IMG/VR virus record: IMGVR_UViG_3300044855_000071
Location: 1 to 37,320 of that record
Reading direction: 5' to 3' (one strand)
Source of the DNA: a virus
Length of the DNA stretch: 37,320 bases
In this document: positions 7,003-13,857 of the stretch, piece after piece
How positions within the stretch are numbered: position 1 is the stretch's first letter
How the letters are laid out: each line of letters opens with the position of its first letter
Position numbers and translations under genes: made by a program
Notes under the pieces: model-generated
Databases searched by the model: none
What the model was told of the DNA's origin: nothing
The model's input: the letters and a program-made list of their open reading frames with translations, nothing else

Positions 7003-7205
7003 TAGAAGTTTATCAACTCACACCCGAACAAGCCGAGCAGTTAAGGGGCATTCAATATGTAACCGATATGACGTTTAATCCTATTGAGGATGCGAATGGC
7101 ATTTGGATAATAAGCAGCGAAGAGGTAAGCAGTTCAACCATTGATTGGGTAAAGGAGTTGCCCGCTATTGAATACGTGCCAAAACAATATGATTATTTTG
7201 ATTAA
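6999..7205 (+). CDS. Small hypothetical protein in the fibre cluster
   Basis: This 68-residue acidic protein overlaps the adhesin gene by ATGA. It contains helical and charged stretches (LTPEQAEQLRG, DWVKELPAIEYVPK) and no membrane segment. Small proteins at this place are often fibre chaperones or caps; that role is a guess from position only. Confidence 0.6.
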   Translation: MIEVYQLTPEQAEQLRGIQYVTDMTFNPIEDANGIWIISSEEVSSSTIDWVKELPAIEYVPKQYDYFD

Positions 7206-7210
7206 CTTTG
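7203..7210 (+). promoter_or_regulatory. -7 box upstream of the 7227 gene
   Basis: TAACTTTG matches TAnnTTTG, 17 bases before the start codon at 7227. No convincing -33 box is seen. Confidence 0.4.
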
Positions 7211-7226
7211 TAAAAATTAACCAACT

Positions 7227-7724
7227 ATGGCAGGCGTAAAAGTAACAGATTTAATCACGTTAGGAACGGCAGATCCTGCCGATGTGATGTACATTGTTGA
7301 TAGCAGCTCAAACCAGTCTAAACAGATTGAGGTGCAAAATATCTATTCAGGTATTCCACAGCTTGAAGCGGGCAGCTATACGCCTACTGTAAGCGACGAA
7401 ACAAACGGTGTATTGGTGACACCTACTAAAGCATTTTACAGCAAGATTGATAATATTGTAAACGTTTCATTTTTGCTTGATGTGCAATTCGATACAGGTG
7501 AAACCTCAGCTTCGTTCAATTTAAGCCTACCAATTGCCTCTAATTTTGGCGGGGATAAGGATTTTATTTGTACAATATGGTACAAGGATTTAAGCGAATT
7601 ATTAGCCGATAGCTATGCAGACGCGGACTCAACAAATAATAAGATAAGCGTTTATTTAGTGTCCAATACAGCGGCTTTTAGTTATTCATATTTGACCATC
7701 ACAGGTCAATACGAAATTATTTAA
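7227..7724 (+). CDS. Tail appendage protein
   Basis: This 165-residue protein starts with MAGVKVTDLITLG and continues YIVDSSSNQSKQIEVQNI. I recognise this N-terminal attachment segment from fibre and appendage proteins of Bacteroidetes phages. The C-terminal 110 residues are beta-rich and probably form a small receptor-binding or trimerisation domain. It has its own -7 box and is separated from the lysozyme gene by one base. Confidence 0.6.
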   Translation: MAGVKVTDLITLGTADPADVMYIVDSSSNQSKQIEVQNIYSGIPQLEAGSYTPTVSDETNGVLVTPTKAFYSKIDNIVNVSFLLDVQFDTGETSASFNLSLPIASNFGGDKDFICTIWYKDLSELLADSYADADSTNNKISVYLVSNTAAFSYSYLTITGQYEII

Positions 7725-7725
7725 G

Positions 7726-8181
7726 ATGCGCTCGACCTCTAAGTTAGGACTTGATATAATTAAGAAATACGAGGGGCTACGCCTTACGAGCTACCTTTGC
7801 CCCGCCGGCATACCGACGATAGGCTACGGCTCGACGCGTTACCCGAACGGCAAAAAGGTAATATTAGGCGAAAAGCTAAACAACGAAACCGAGGCTACCT
7901 CGTTGCTTTTGGCAACCATGAAGCCCTACGAGGACGCCGTAAATAGGCATTTACCGAACTTAAACCAATGCCAATTCGACGCGCTAGTTAGCTTTTGTTA
8001 TAACGTAGGTACTGGAGCGTTTATTAAATCGACGTTGCTGCGAAAAGCAAAGGCAAACGCAAACGACCCCTCAATAGTGGACGAATTTTCGAAGTGGGTA
8101 CGCGGCGGGGGTAAGGTTTTACCGGGCTTAGTAACGCGCCGCAAAGACGAAGCGCGGTTATACTTTTCACTTTGTAAATAA
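7726..8181 (+). CDS. Endolysin, GH24 lysozyme (T4/P22 type)
   Basis: This 151-residue enzyme hydrolyses the bonds between N-acetylmuramic acid and N-acetylglucosamine in peptidoglycan during lysis. The catalytic Glu is E16 in KKYEGLRL. The motif PTIGYGST carries the catalytic Thr (T31). The spacing follows the family pattern E-8 residues-D/C-5 residues-T, here with Cys at position 25 instead of Asp. The typical GH24 helices follow (QFDALVSFCYNVGTGAF and VTRRKDEARLY). There is no signal peptide or anchor, so export depends on the holin encoded next. Length is normal for a single-domain phage lysozyme. Confidence 0.93.
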   Translation: MRSTSKLGLDIIKKYEGLRLTSYLCPAGIPTIGYGSTRYPNGKKVILGEKLNNETEATSLLLATMKPYEDAVNRHLPNLNQCQFDALVSFCYNVGTGAFIKSTLLRKAKANANDPSIVDEFSKWVRGGGKVLPGLVTRRKDEARLYFSLCK

Positions 8182-8230
8182 TAGCCCTAAAATTAATTAA
8201 CAACGCCCGCGCTTTAACGTATCATTAGGC

Positions 8231-8434
8231 ATGGCACGGCGAACAAATAAGGCTAAACGAATTTGTAGTATAATTCTTAAACATTGGAAGCCAACGATAG
8301 GGAGCTTAACTATACTCGTTTCGGTATTCCTGTTAATACTCAAGAAAATCGAAGTCGAAACGTTAGCCGCTATTGTAGCTGCGATGTTAGCCGCTGGATA
8401 CATACCTAAATCGAAAGACGATGCTAGCGAATGA
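8231..8434 (+). CDS. Probable holin, two membrane segments
   Basis: This 67-residue protein has a basic N-terminus (ARRTNKAKR) and a hydrophobic segment at about 22-38. A short charged turn (KKIEVE) and a second hydrophobic segment at about 44-58 follow, with a charged tail. This is the plan of small two-segment holins. The gene follows the lysozyme after a 49-base gap and overlaps the next gene by 14 bases. No sequence family is recognised, so the call rests on topology and place. Confidence 0.6.
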   Translation: MARRTNKAKRICSIILKHWKPTIGSLTILVSVFLLILKKIEVETLAAIVAAMLAAGYIPKSKDDASE

Positions 8435-8852
8435 CACTACCGTAATATGTACGAACCCGGGTAATTGCAAAAATCACCCCGTTAAAACTCTTTTAAGCGA
8501 TTTAAATACGCAAACCGAGGCAAAGGATAGCAGCGCACAAATAAGCGCCTTAGATACGCTTAAAATGGATATTAAAAACGAAGCCGTTAAGGAGGTTGTT
8601 ATAAATAAATTGCAGGCTATTGACACTATTAAGCCGTGTAACGTATCTTTGTTAACCGAACAAACGTACACGCCCGTAATAATTCACGAAGTAAGAAAAG
8701 CGCCCGAAATGGAACAGCCTATGCAGTACGATTTACTAATAAACGCCGCCTTATTTACCTTTATGCTAGGTTTAACAGCCAAATATGCGCTAACATGTAG
8801 CGGCGCATGGCTTAACCTATTCAAAGATTTACGCAAAGAAATTGCAGCCTAA
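8421..8852 (+). CDS. Membrane-anchored protein of the lysis region
   Basis: This 143-residue protein has a soluble N-terminal part with two Cys (C10, C16), a predicted helical stretch (about 25-65), and one hydrophobic segment near the C-terminus (about 104-124) followed by a basic tail. It overlaps the holin candidate. It might be a spanin-like protein or a lysis regulator. No family is recognised. Confidence 0.5.
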   Translation: MLANDTTVICTNPGNCKNHPVKTLLSDLNTQTEAKDSSAQISALDTLKMDIKNEAVKEVVINKLQAIDTIKPCNVSLLTEQTYTPVIIHEVRKAPEMEQPMQYDLLINAALFTFMLGLTAKYALTCSGAWLNLFKDLRKEIAA

Positions 8853-8877
8853 TACACGTTAATAATTTGATAGGTTG

Positions 8878-8885
8878 TAAATTTG
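8878..8885 (+). promoter_or_regulatory. -7 box directly before the PAS-HisKA gene
   Basis: TAAATTTG matches TAnnTTTG and ends 4 bases before the GTG start at 8890, so the mRNA would be leaderless or nearly so. No -33 box at proper spacing was found, so strength is uncertain. Confidence 0.4.
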
Positions 8886-8889
8886 TAAA

Positions 8890-9456
8890 GTGAGCAGCCT
8901 ATACATACTTGAAAACAGTATCGACCTGTTTTACGTAGTTACCGACCGCGACGGGCTTATATTGACCACAAACGACTTATTTCGCGAGTATTCAAGCCAT
9001 TTAAAACCCGAAAATATTGCGGATATAAGCGCAACCGAACCCGACCGCGACGATGTTTTAGCGGCTATCGAAAAGGCAAAGGGCAAAGCGCCCGAACCTA
9101 TACGCGTTTACGCAAAGACAAAGCAAAAAAACGGGGCTTTGCGGTATAACGTTTGGAATATTTACGCAATACTTGATTGTTACCATTTTATAGGCATTCA
9201 GCTAGTCGATGTAACGAGCATAACCAGCCACGAACACGAACGCCAAAAGATATTATTAGAAGAATTTAGGTTTATGTTAAGCCACGAGCTACGCCAGCCG
9301 CTAACCTCGATAGGCGGTTTAGTACGTATGTTAGTTCAGCATGGAAGCGCTAGCGAAAAGGAACGTTTAGAGCTGGTTCGAATGATTGAAGAAAGCGTAA
9401 ACCGCCTCGACGATGTTATAAAGCTACTTGTTAAGAAAGCCGCACGCCAAATATGA
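8890..9456 (+). CDS. PAS plus HisKA protein: histidine kinase lacking its ATPase domain
   Basis: This 188-residue protein starts with a GTG codon; the next Met lies inside the HisKA domain. Residues 5-110 form a PAS sensor domain (IDLFYVVTDRDGLILTTNDLF, then a beta-sheet ending in DVTSI). Residues 112-185 form a histidine-kinase dimerisation domain with the H-box FMLSHELRQPLTS, in which H132 is the expected phosphate acceptor, followed by a second helix (EESVNRLDDVIKLL). The frame stops exactly at the end of that helical hairpin. The HATPase domain with its N and G boxes is missing, and the next frame does not encode it. It cannot phosphorylate itself and may act as a decoy, dimer partner or phosphotransfer protein for a host two-component system. 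The domains are clear; the role is inference. Confidence 0.85.
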   Translation: MSSLYILENSIDLFYVVTDRDGLILTTNDLFREYSSHLKPENIADISATEPDRDDVLAAIEKAKGKAPEPIRVYAKTKQKNGALRYNVWNIYAILDCYHFIGIQLVDVTSITSHEHERQKILLEEFRFMLSHELRQPLTSIGGLVRMLVQHGSASEKERLELVRMIEESVNRLDDVIKLLVKKAARQI

Positions 9457-9644
9457 TGCCTGAAACAGCTACCGAGTGCGACGAAAGGCTAGTAAAGATA
9501 GCCGCTGTTTACGTTTTGGAACGCGGGATGCCGTTACAATTCGCTATTGAGCTGTTAAGCGATAGGCTAAAGGACAAAACAGAAATAAACGAACGTTTAA
9601 CGCAATTTTTAAGCTATGTTTTCGCAGGCAAAAGCCCTCTCTAA
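9453..9644 (+). CDS. Small hypothetical protein coupled to the PAS-HisKA gene
   Basis: This 63-residue, mostly helical protein starts at an ATG overlapping the stop of the PAS-HisKA gene (ATGA). It has charged helices (RLVKIAAVYVLERGMP, ELLSDRLKDKTE) and no membrane segment. Coupling suggests co-expression with its neighbour and possibly a complex. No family is recognised. Confidence 0.6.
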   Translation: MMPETATECDERLVKIAAVYVLERGMPLQFAIELLSDRLKDKTEINERLTQFLSYVFAGKSPL

Positions 9645-10296
9645 ACCGTTTTTAGGCTTAATTATAGCCTGTTTATTGCTCGTTATTATGCTTATAGCTA
9701 CTTGCCAAAGCGCAAACGGGCTACGCGATAGGTTAAGCGCTTCAGAAAGCTACAACGGAAAGCTAAAACAGCGCACGGTTAACGATAGCCTGCGGCTATT
9801 CACGCAGGATATTAAGCTAACACGCAGCGACCGCGATTTAAACGAGCTAAAAAAGCGTTTGGCGTTGGTGAATATTGAACAAGCGACCGAGGCGAAAGTT
9901 AAAACCGTTATAAAAACCGAGTTTAAAATAGGCGAACCAATAGTAATTCACGATACTATTTACGTTTTAAAGCTACCTATTGAATTTAACCGCTCTGAGC
10001 GTTGGTTTAATATGGCAGGGCGCATAAATCGTTTAGGGATGTTTCAGCTCGATAGCTTAGTAACGTATGCAAGGTTTACACATTCGATAGGCGATACCGT
10101 TTCTAATCGCTTTTTAGGCGGCTTATTTGCCAAACGCGGTAAGGTCGTTAGGGTTGCTATTGATAACCCGTATATGAGCGTAACGGGTTTAAATAATATC
10201 TACGTTCGCCGAGAGCCGAAATGGTACGAATTAGGCGTCGTTAAGTTCGGCGCGGGCTTTCTTTTGGGCGCTGTGTTTATAGCCGCCGCAAATTAA
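9616..10296 (+). CDS. Bitopic membrane protein, Bacteroidetes phage type, possibly spanin-like
   Basis: This 226-residue protein has an N-terminal membrane segment (about 11-29) ending in ATCQ, then a helical stalk (about 35-85). A beta-rich central domain (EPIVIHDTIYVLKLP, NRSERWFNMAGRI) follows, then a conserved-looking NPYMSVTGLNNIYVRR stretch and a C-terminal hydrophobic segment (about 204-225). Similar proteins are frequent near lysis or replication genes in Bacteroidetes phages, without a settled function. A role in bridging the envelope during lysis is possible. It overlaps the preceding gene by 29 bases. Confidence 0.55.
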   Translation: MFSQAKALSKPFLGLIIACLLLVIMLIATCQSANGLRDRLSASESYNGKLKQRTVNDSLRLFTQDIKLTRSDRDLNELKKRLALVNIEQATEAKVKTVIKTEFKIGEPIVIHDTIYVLKLPIEFNRSERWFNMAGRINRLGMFQLDSLVTYARFTHSIGDTVSNRFLGGLFAKRGKVVRVAIDNPYMSVTGLNNIYVRREPKWYELGVVKFGAGFLLGAVFIAAAN

Positions 10297-10320
10297 TTGC
10301 GCTGAAAATTAAGCGGTTAC

Positions 10321-10381
10321 AAAAAAAGTTTAAATATTTATTGAAAATGTTTTGCAGGTTCAAATAATGTTTATACATTTG
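10321..10381 (+). promoter_or_regulatory. Cassette promoter A (repeated promoter family)
   Basis: The core from TTGCA (10352-10356) to TTATACATTTG (10371-10381) matches promoters at 17411-17440 (24 of 30) and, on the - strand, 35732-35761 (26 of 30). The -33 TTTG (10351-10354) and -7 TACATTTG (10374-10381) are 19 bases apart. The spacer is also conserved (TCAAA at 10360-10364). Similarity to the 17 kb copy extends upstream to an AAAAAAAGT block at 10321. Confidence 0.85.
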
Positions 10382-10418
10382 CCTCATCAAACATTCAAAC
10401 ACTTTAAACTTTTACACT

Positions 10419-10679
10419 ATGGCAACTTTAACAAACACAATCAAACGCGCTAACAAAGCAACAAATTCACAGCCTCAAAAAAGCGGTCAATTTTACACCT
10501 ACAATTATAAGGGCTATGAACTTTCTTTTGCGCAAAACGGAAGCTCAGACGAAGCAACTTGTTTTTACACTAAAAGAGCAAACCTTAAAGATGATATAAC
10601 AACAGATTATTTTGCGGGTACATTTCATGATAATGTTTCTCAGGCGATTAAATTTATCGACTATATGACACGCAACTAA
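10419..10679 (+). CDS. Cassette A protein, small and unrecognised
   Basis: This 86-residue soluble protein has a Lys/Thr/Asn-rich N-terminus followed by a compact region with aromatic beta-strand-like stretches (QFYTYNYKGYELSFAQNG, ATCFYTKR) and a helix (SQAIKFIDYM). Codon use is A-rich and unlike neighbouring genes. It stands alone between a strong promoter (10352-10381) and a hairpin (10689-10707), the layout of an independently expressed early accessory gene. Timing and a possible anti-host or anti-defence role are inferred from layout only. Confidence 0.7.
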   Translation: MATLTNTIKRANKATNSQPQKSGQFYTYNYKGYELSFAQNGSSDEATCFYTKRANLKDDITTDYFAGTFHDNVSQAIKFIDYMTRN

Positions 10680-10688
10680 CCTTAATAC

Positions 10689-10707
10689 GGGCGGCTAATA
10701 ACCGCCC
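10689..10707 (+). terminator. Cassette A terminator hairpin
   Basis: GGGCGGCTAATAACCGCCC folds into a 6-bp GC stem with a 7-nt loop and is followed by only TTT. It differs from the hairpins behind cassettes B and C by one or two loop bases. Confidence 0.7.
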
Positions 10708-10748
10708 TTTCAACTTTTCAAACATTCAAACTCTTAAACCCTTTAAAT

Positions 10749-11054
10749 ATGTTACAGATGCATTCAACATTTAAAAACACCGAAAACACCGAGTTTTATT
10801 TATTCGACCATTTAAACGGCGTGCTAACTATGCTCGTTGACGATGGCTGTTTAAAAGGTATCTACACGCGCTGCGATAGCAAATGCGCTGCGATATACCG
10901 TAAATTTAATATCGAGCAAATCGAGGGCGTACCGTTCGAACACCGCATGTACGACGTACTCGAAGCCGCCGAATTTCACAGCCGCTATATTAAAGTAGTG
11001 GACGCCGTTAATCGTAACTTCGATATGTGTTTTACGCAGCCAACCGAAAACTAA
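10749..11054 (+). CDS. Hypothetical early protein
   Basis: This 101-residue protein is acidic to neutral with several Cys and His residues spread along the chain. It starts behind an A-rich leader (CAAACTCTTAAACCC then TTTAAATATG) like the leaders of other early genes here. It is followed by the SSB-like gene after 27 bases. No family is recognised. Confidence 0.6.
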   Translation: MLQMHSTFKNTENTEFYLFDHLNGVLTMLVDDGCLKGIYTRCDSKCAAIYRKFNIEQIEGVPFEHRMYDVLEAAEFHSRYIKVVDAVNRNFDMCFTQPTEN

Positions 11055-11081
11055 TTTTTAAACCCTTTAAACATTTATACT

Positions 11082-11744
11082 ATGGCTTTAACAGCACCCG
11101 TTGGCGGAACGGTAAACCGCCAAATAGCGCCCGAGGGTAGTTACCCTGCGCGTTGTTATCAGATTATTGACCTCGGCACGACCGAGCAAGGGGGGAATTT
11201 CCCCGGCAAAAAACGTAAAGTTCAATTCCTATTCGAGCTGCCAACCGAGCTGGCTGTATTCGACGAAAGCAAAGGCGAACAACCGTATTATGTGCGGAGC
11301 ATTTACACGCTATCTATGAACGAAAAAGCGCTATTGCGCCGCGACCTTTCAGCATGGCTCGGTAAAAAGATAACCGACGAACAAGCGGGTAAGCTCGATA
11401 TATTCGCAATGCTAGGTAAAACGTGCATGGTTAATATAGCGCACGTTACCAAAGGCGAAAACACCTACGCTAATATTATTAGCTTTGCCCCGCTTATGAA
11501 AGGCTTTGACTGCCCGCCTGCGGTTAATGAGGCGTTTACCTACACGCCTACTGAGCATAACCCCGAAACGTTCGCGAAGCTACCCGAATTTTTACAGGAT
11601 AAGATTAAAGAAAGCGACGAATACAAAGCGACGTTAAACAAGCCTAAAAAGGCAACGCCGCCGCAGAATATAGAACCTATTGACGGGAACGACGAAGACG
11701 ATATTTTCGGGATTAAAGCAGCTAACGACCTGCCGTGGGATTAA
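11082..11744 (+). CDS. Single-stranded DNA-binding-like replication/recombination protein
   Basis: This 220-residue protein shows an OB-fold-like N-terminal region with the order seen in phage DUF669/SSB-type proteins: PEGSYPARCYQIIDLG, then KRKVQFLFELP, then the strand-rich TCMVNIAHV. A flexible acidic tail ends in DIFGIKAANDLPWD, which resembles the partner-recruiting tail of SSB proteins. It probably coats single-stranded DNA during replication or works with the exonuclease encoded at 12847. The assignment rests on layout and tail rather than on a full motif. Confidence 0.65.
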   Translation: MALTAPVGGTVNRQIAPEGSYPARCYQIIDLGTTEQGGNFPGKKRKVQFLFELPTELAVFDESKGEQPYYVRSIYTLSMNEKALLRRDLSAWLGKKITDEQAGKLDIFAMLGKTCMVNIAHVTKGENTYANIISFAPLMKGFDCPPAVNEAFTYTPTEHNPETFAKLPEFLQDKIKESDEYKATLNKPKKATPPQNIEPIDGNDEDDIFGIKAANDLPWD

Positions 11745-11751
11745 ATAATTA

Positions 11752-11774
11752 AGGGGCGGTTAATCGCCGCCCCT
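11752..11774 (+). terminator. Hairpin behind the SSB-like gene
   Basis: AGGGGCGG (11752-11759) pairs with CCGCCCCT (11767-11774) around a 7-nt loop. There is no T run, so it may be a weak terminator, an attenuator or a 3'-end protecting hairpin. It belongs to the GGGCGG/CCGCCC family. Confidence 0.55.
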
Positions 11775-11801
11775 AATTCACACAAACTAAAAATAAAGCA
11801 G

Positions 11802-12470
11802 ATGACACTTGCAAAGGTACAAATTTCGATTGAAAAAATATACGCCGCGATAAATTCGCCCGACGTATTAAACGCGCAAGCTACGATAGCCCGCAATACA
11901 GGCGGCGGCGAAGCGTTAACCATTCGCAACGTAAGCGACTATACGGCTATGAACGCCGCTGTTAAGGAAGTAAGCGACGCCGTTAAGCTAATCGAAAGCG
12001 CACGTAAGGACGTAACCACGCCTTTAGATAACTTCAAAAAAGAGCTAATGAAGCTCGAGCGCGAAAGCACCGCGCCGCTAATTGAATTTATCGAAGACGC
12101 TAAACGCGTTATGCTAGAATACCACGAACGCCTCGAAGCTGAACAAGCCGCCGCCGAAGCTAAGTTAAAAGCCGAAGCCGAAACGAGCCTAAAGCAAGCG
12201 CAAAGCGTAGCCGATATTATGGCGAATTTCACCGACCGCCTATTTGCTACGACGGTAGAGAATAACCAAACTAAAAACGTGCGCACTACGATTAAGGCGC
12301 GTATTAACGGCGAGGTTGACTGGGTAAAGGTTTTAGGGCTGTTATTCGCTTCAGGTGAACTAGACGCTAACGAGCTAATTAAAAACTTACCGCGGGCAAT
12401 GAAAGCGCAAGGCGTCGAAGTTATCGCTGGCATTGAATTGTACGAACATAAAACTCAAATAATCAAATAA
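11802..12470 (+). CDS. Coiled-coil protein of the recombination module
   Basis: This 222-residue protein has a long, charged coiled coil at about 65-150 (Glu/Lys/Ala-rich, with YHERLEAEQAAAEAKLKAEA), followed by a smaller domain with a WVKVLGLLFASGELD helix. It lies between the SSB-like gene and the HTH/exonuclease genes. Coiled-coil proteins of this size in phage recombination modules include Gam-like nuclease inhibitors and DUF1351-type proteins. The similarity is in architecture only. Confidence 0.5.
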   Translation: MTLAKVQISIEKIYAAINSPDVLNAQATIARNTGGGEALTIRNVSDYTAMNAAVKEVSDAVKLIESARKDVTTPLDNFKKELMKLERESTAPLIEFIEDAKRVMLEYHERLEAEQAAAEAKLKAEAETSLKQAQSVADIMANFTDRLFATTVENNQTKNVRTTIKARINGEVDWVKVLGLLFASGELDANELIKNLPRAMKAQGVEVIAGIELYEHKTQIIK

Positions 12471-12499
12471 ACATGGAAACTTTTAAACTTTTAAATACG

Positions 12500-12847
12500 A
12501 TGTACACTTTCACACCCTTAACGCATAACGAGATATGCGAACGAATTGAAAAGGCACGCAAACGCCATAGTTTTAATAAATCAGAATTTTGCAAAATGAT
12601 GGGGTACAACCCAACGATATTAAATAAATGGCTCAAAGGCGCTAATTTTAGCTCTAAATCATATAGAAGTGCAATGGAACTTATTAAAAAGCTAGACGAA
12701 GCGCCTAAACAAACCGAAATTAAGTTTACGCCGAAGCCTATTGAAAAACCTAGCTACGGCGTACTAACGCTCGAAGCGGCTATTAAAATGGTTAAGGACG
12801 CAGGCTATAAGGTAAGCCAGCGCGTAGAAACATGGGAGGAAATTTAA
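12500..12847 (+). CDS. Helix-turn-helix DNA-binding protein
   Basis: This protein of 115 residues (124 if the ATG at 12473 is used) has an XRE-like HTH: NEICERIEKARKRHSF is the first helix pair, KSEFCKMMGYNPTILNKWLKG is the turn and recognition helix. A linker and a second small helical domain follow. I prefer the inner start because the bases before it (AAACTTTTAAACTTTTAAA, then TACGATG) match the A-rich leaders of other early genes. It is likely a transcription regulator of the early region. No palindromic operator was identified. Confidence 0.7.
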   Translation: MYTFTPLTHNEICERIEKARKRHSFNKSEFCKMMGYNPTILNKWLKGANFSSKSYRSAMELIKKLDEAPKQTEIKFTPKPIEKPSYGVLTLEAAIKMVKDAGYKVSQRVETWEEI

Positions 12848-13419
12848 TGACCCGCGAGCAATACATTAAGCACCCCGCAACGAGCGCAAGCCGTATCAAA
12901 CGTTTTTATACGGGCGATATAAGCTACGCCCAAACGGCGCTCGATGCGGGCGCGGCGTTTCACTACCAACTATTAGAACAACCTTTCGTTAATATGCCGC
13001 CGCCCGTGCAAAACGTTTACACCGCTATAAACGAGCTGCCATTATTAGCGCAGCTGTTTATAAACTCAGAAAAGGAATATATTAAACTAGGTAGTGTTAA
13101 CGTGGACGGCATCGAGCGCGAGGCTAAAGGCATGTTTGATTTGTGCTGGCTAAGCGAGGGTATTATAGCAGATGTTAAAACAACAAGCGCGGGTACAATA
13201 CAAGCCTTTGCGCATGATATGATTAAACACCTTAACCACGTTCAGGCGGTTTGGTATTCGTCGTTAATGGGCTTCGACCCAGCGCTATTCTTTTACATAG
13301 GGATACCGCCAAAGGTGAAACAAACGGGGCGCTTTACAGACCTTTATTTATACCGCCACAAGCCCGAAGAAATAGAACACGCGAAACAATTAATTTCTAA
13401 ATACTTTCATAGCTTATGA
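12847..13419 (+). CDS. PD-(D/E)XK exonuclease, RecB/RecE-like
   Basis: This 190-residue nuclease has the core motif of RecB-type exonucleases: GMFDLCW (D98), then IIADVKTTS with D109 and K111, then the helix HVQAVWYSSLMG with the conserved Gln and Tyr. An upstream GAAFHYQLLE segment provides the usual His. Such enzymes degrade double-stranded DNA ends to feed single-strand annealing; no annealase was recognised nearby unless the SSB-like or coiled-coil protein serves. Start: ATG at 12847 overlaps the previous stop as TAATG and follows a rare good Shine-Dalgarno (GGGAGGA, 12834-12840). An upstream ATG at 12832 is less likely. Confidence 0.8.
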   Translation: MTREQYIKHPATSASRIKRFYTGDISYAQTALDAGAAFHYQLLEQPFVNMPPPVQNVYTAINELPLLAQLFINSEKEYIKLGSVNVDGIEREAKGMFDLCWLSEGIIADVKTTSAGTIQAFAHDMIKHLNHVQAVWYSSLMGFDPALFFYIGIPPKVKQTGRFTDLYLYRHKPEEIEHAKQLISKYFHSL

Positions 13420-13637
13420 ATTACGCAATGTTACAAACGCCTATCGAGCGATTAATAGAGGCGCTAAACCTAAACCCTAATAACCCGCATGTTTCTGAAG
13501 CCCTAGAGCGCGAAAAAGGCGATTTTAGACACGCCTACGAAACAGGATATACCGACGCAGAAACACGGCTAAACCCGAATTTAAGCGCAAAGCGCATGAG
13601 CCTAATTGAATTTAACGAGTACTATGGCAAAGACTAA
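13416..13637 (+). CDS. Small hypothetical protein
   Basis: This 73-residue, helical, charged protein overlaps the exonuclease gene by ATGA and the next gene by 14 bases. It contains IERLIEALNLNPNNPHVSE and KRMSLIEFNEYYGKD. Tight packing suggests a replication accessory role. No family is recognised. Confidence 0.6.
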   Translation: MNYAMLQTPIERLIEALNLNPNNPHVSEALEREKGDFRHAYETGYTDAETRLNPNLSAKRMSLIEFNEYYGKD

Positions 13638-13857
13638 CGACGTAAGCGAGCTAAACGAGCTAATAGGGCTTAAAGCCGAACACGTTAAACCGTACCTCTA
13701 TGCGCTAGGGTTTGAGTACTTCGAATGCAACTATAAGTACCGGAAAATATTTAACGACTATAAGCGTAACCGCTGTTTAGTAGTGGATTTATTTGAAGAC
13801 AAAAGCGAGCGTATAGAACAGTTTAAATTGATAACTAACCGCCTTTACACTAGATGA
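13624..13857 (+). CDS. Small hypothetical protein
   Basis: This protein of 77 residues starts at ATG 13624 (the frame is open further up but only from a TTG). It is rich in Lys, Tyr and Glu (YFECNYKYRKIFNDYKRNR) and could bind nucleic acid. It overlaps the VRR-NUC gene by ATGA. No family is recognised. Confidence 0.6.
   Translation: MAKTNDVSELNELIGLKAEHVKPYLYALGFEYFECNYKYRKIFNDYKRNRCLVVDLFEDKSERIEQFKLITNRLYTR

Noticed and set aside
9453-10296. A split ATPase domain completing the half-kinase
   Set aside because: Neither following gene has the N, G1 or G2 box of HATPase domains; one is a short helical protein, the other a membrane protein.
10300-10315. CGCT/AGCG hairpin as terminator of the lysis operon
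   Set aside because: The stem has only 4 pairs, the loop is A-rich and no T run follows.
10297-10418. tRNA or other known RNA gene in the larger gaps
   Set aside because: No cloverleaf, acceptor stem or TPsiC-like sequence was seen here or in the gaps at 475-584, 795-1056, 17384-17468, 30427-30518 and 35701-35861.
11939-12433. Leftward open frame opposite the coiled-coil gene
   Set aside because: Again a Ser/Ala-rich mirror of coiled-coil codons, without start signals.
12832-12846. Upstream ATG for the exonuclease gene
   Set aside because: This ATG overlaps the Shine-Dalgarno GGGAGGA that serves the ATG at 12847, which also overlaps the previous stop.
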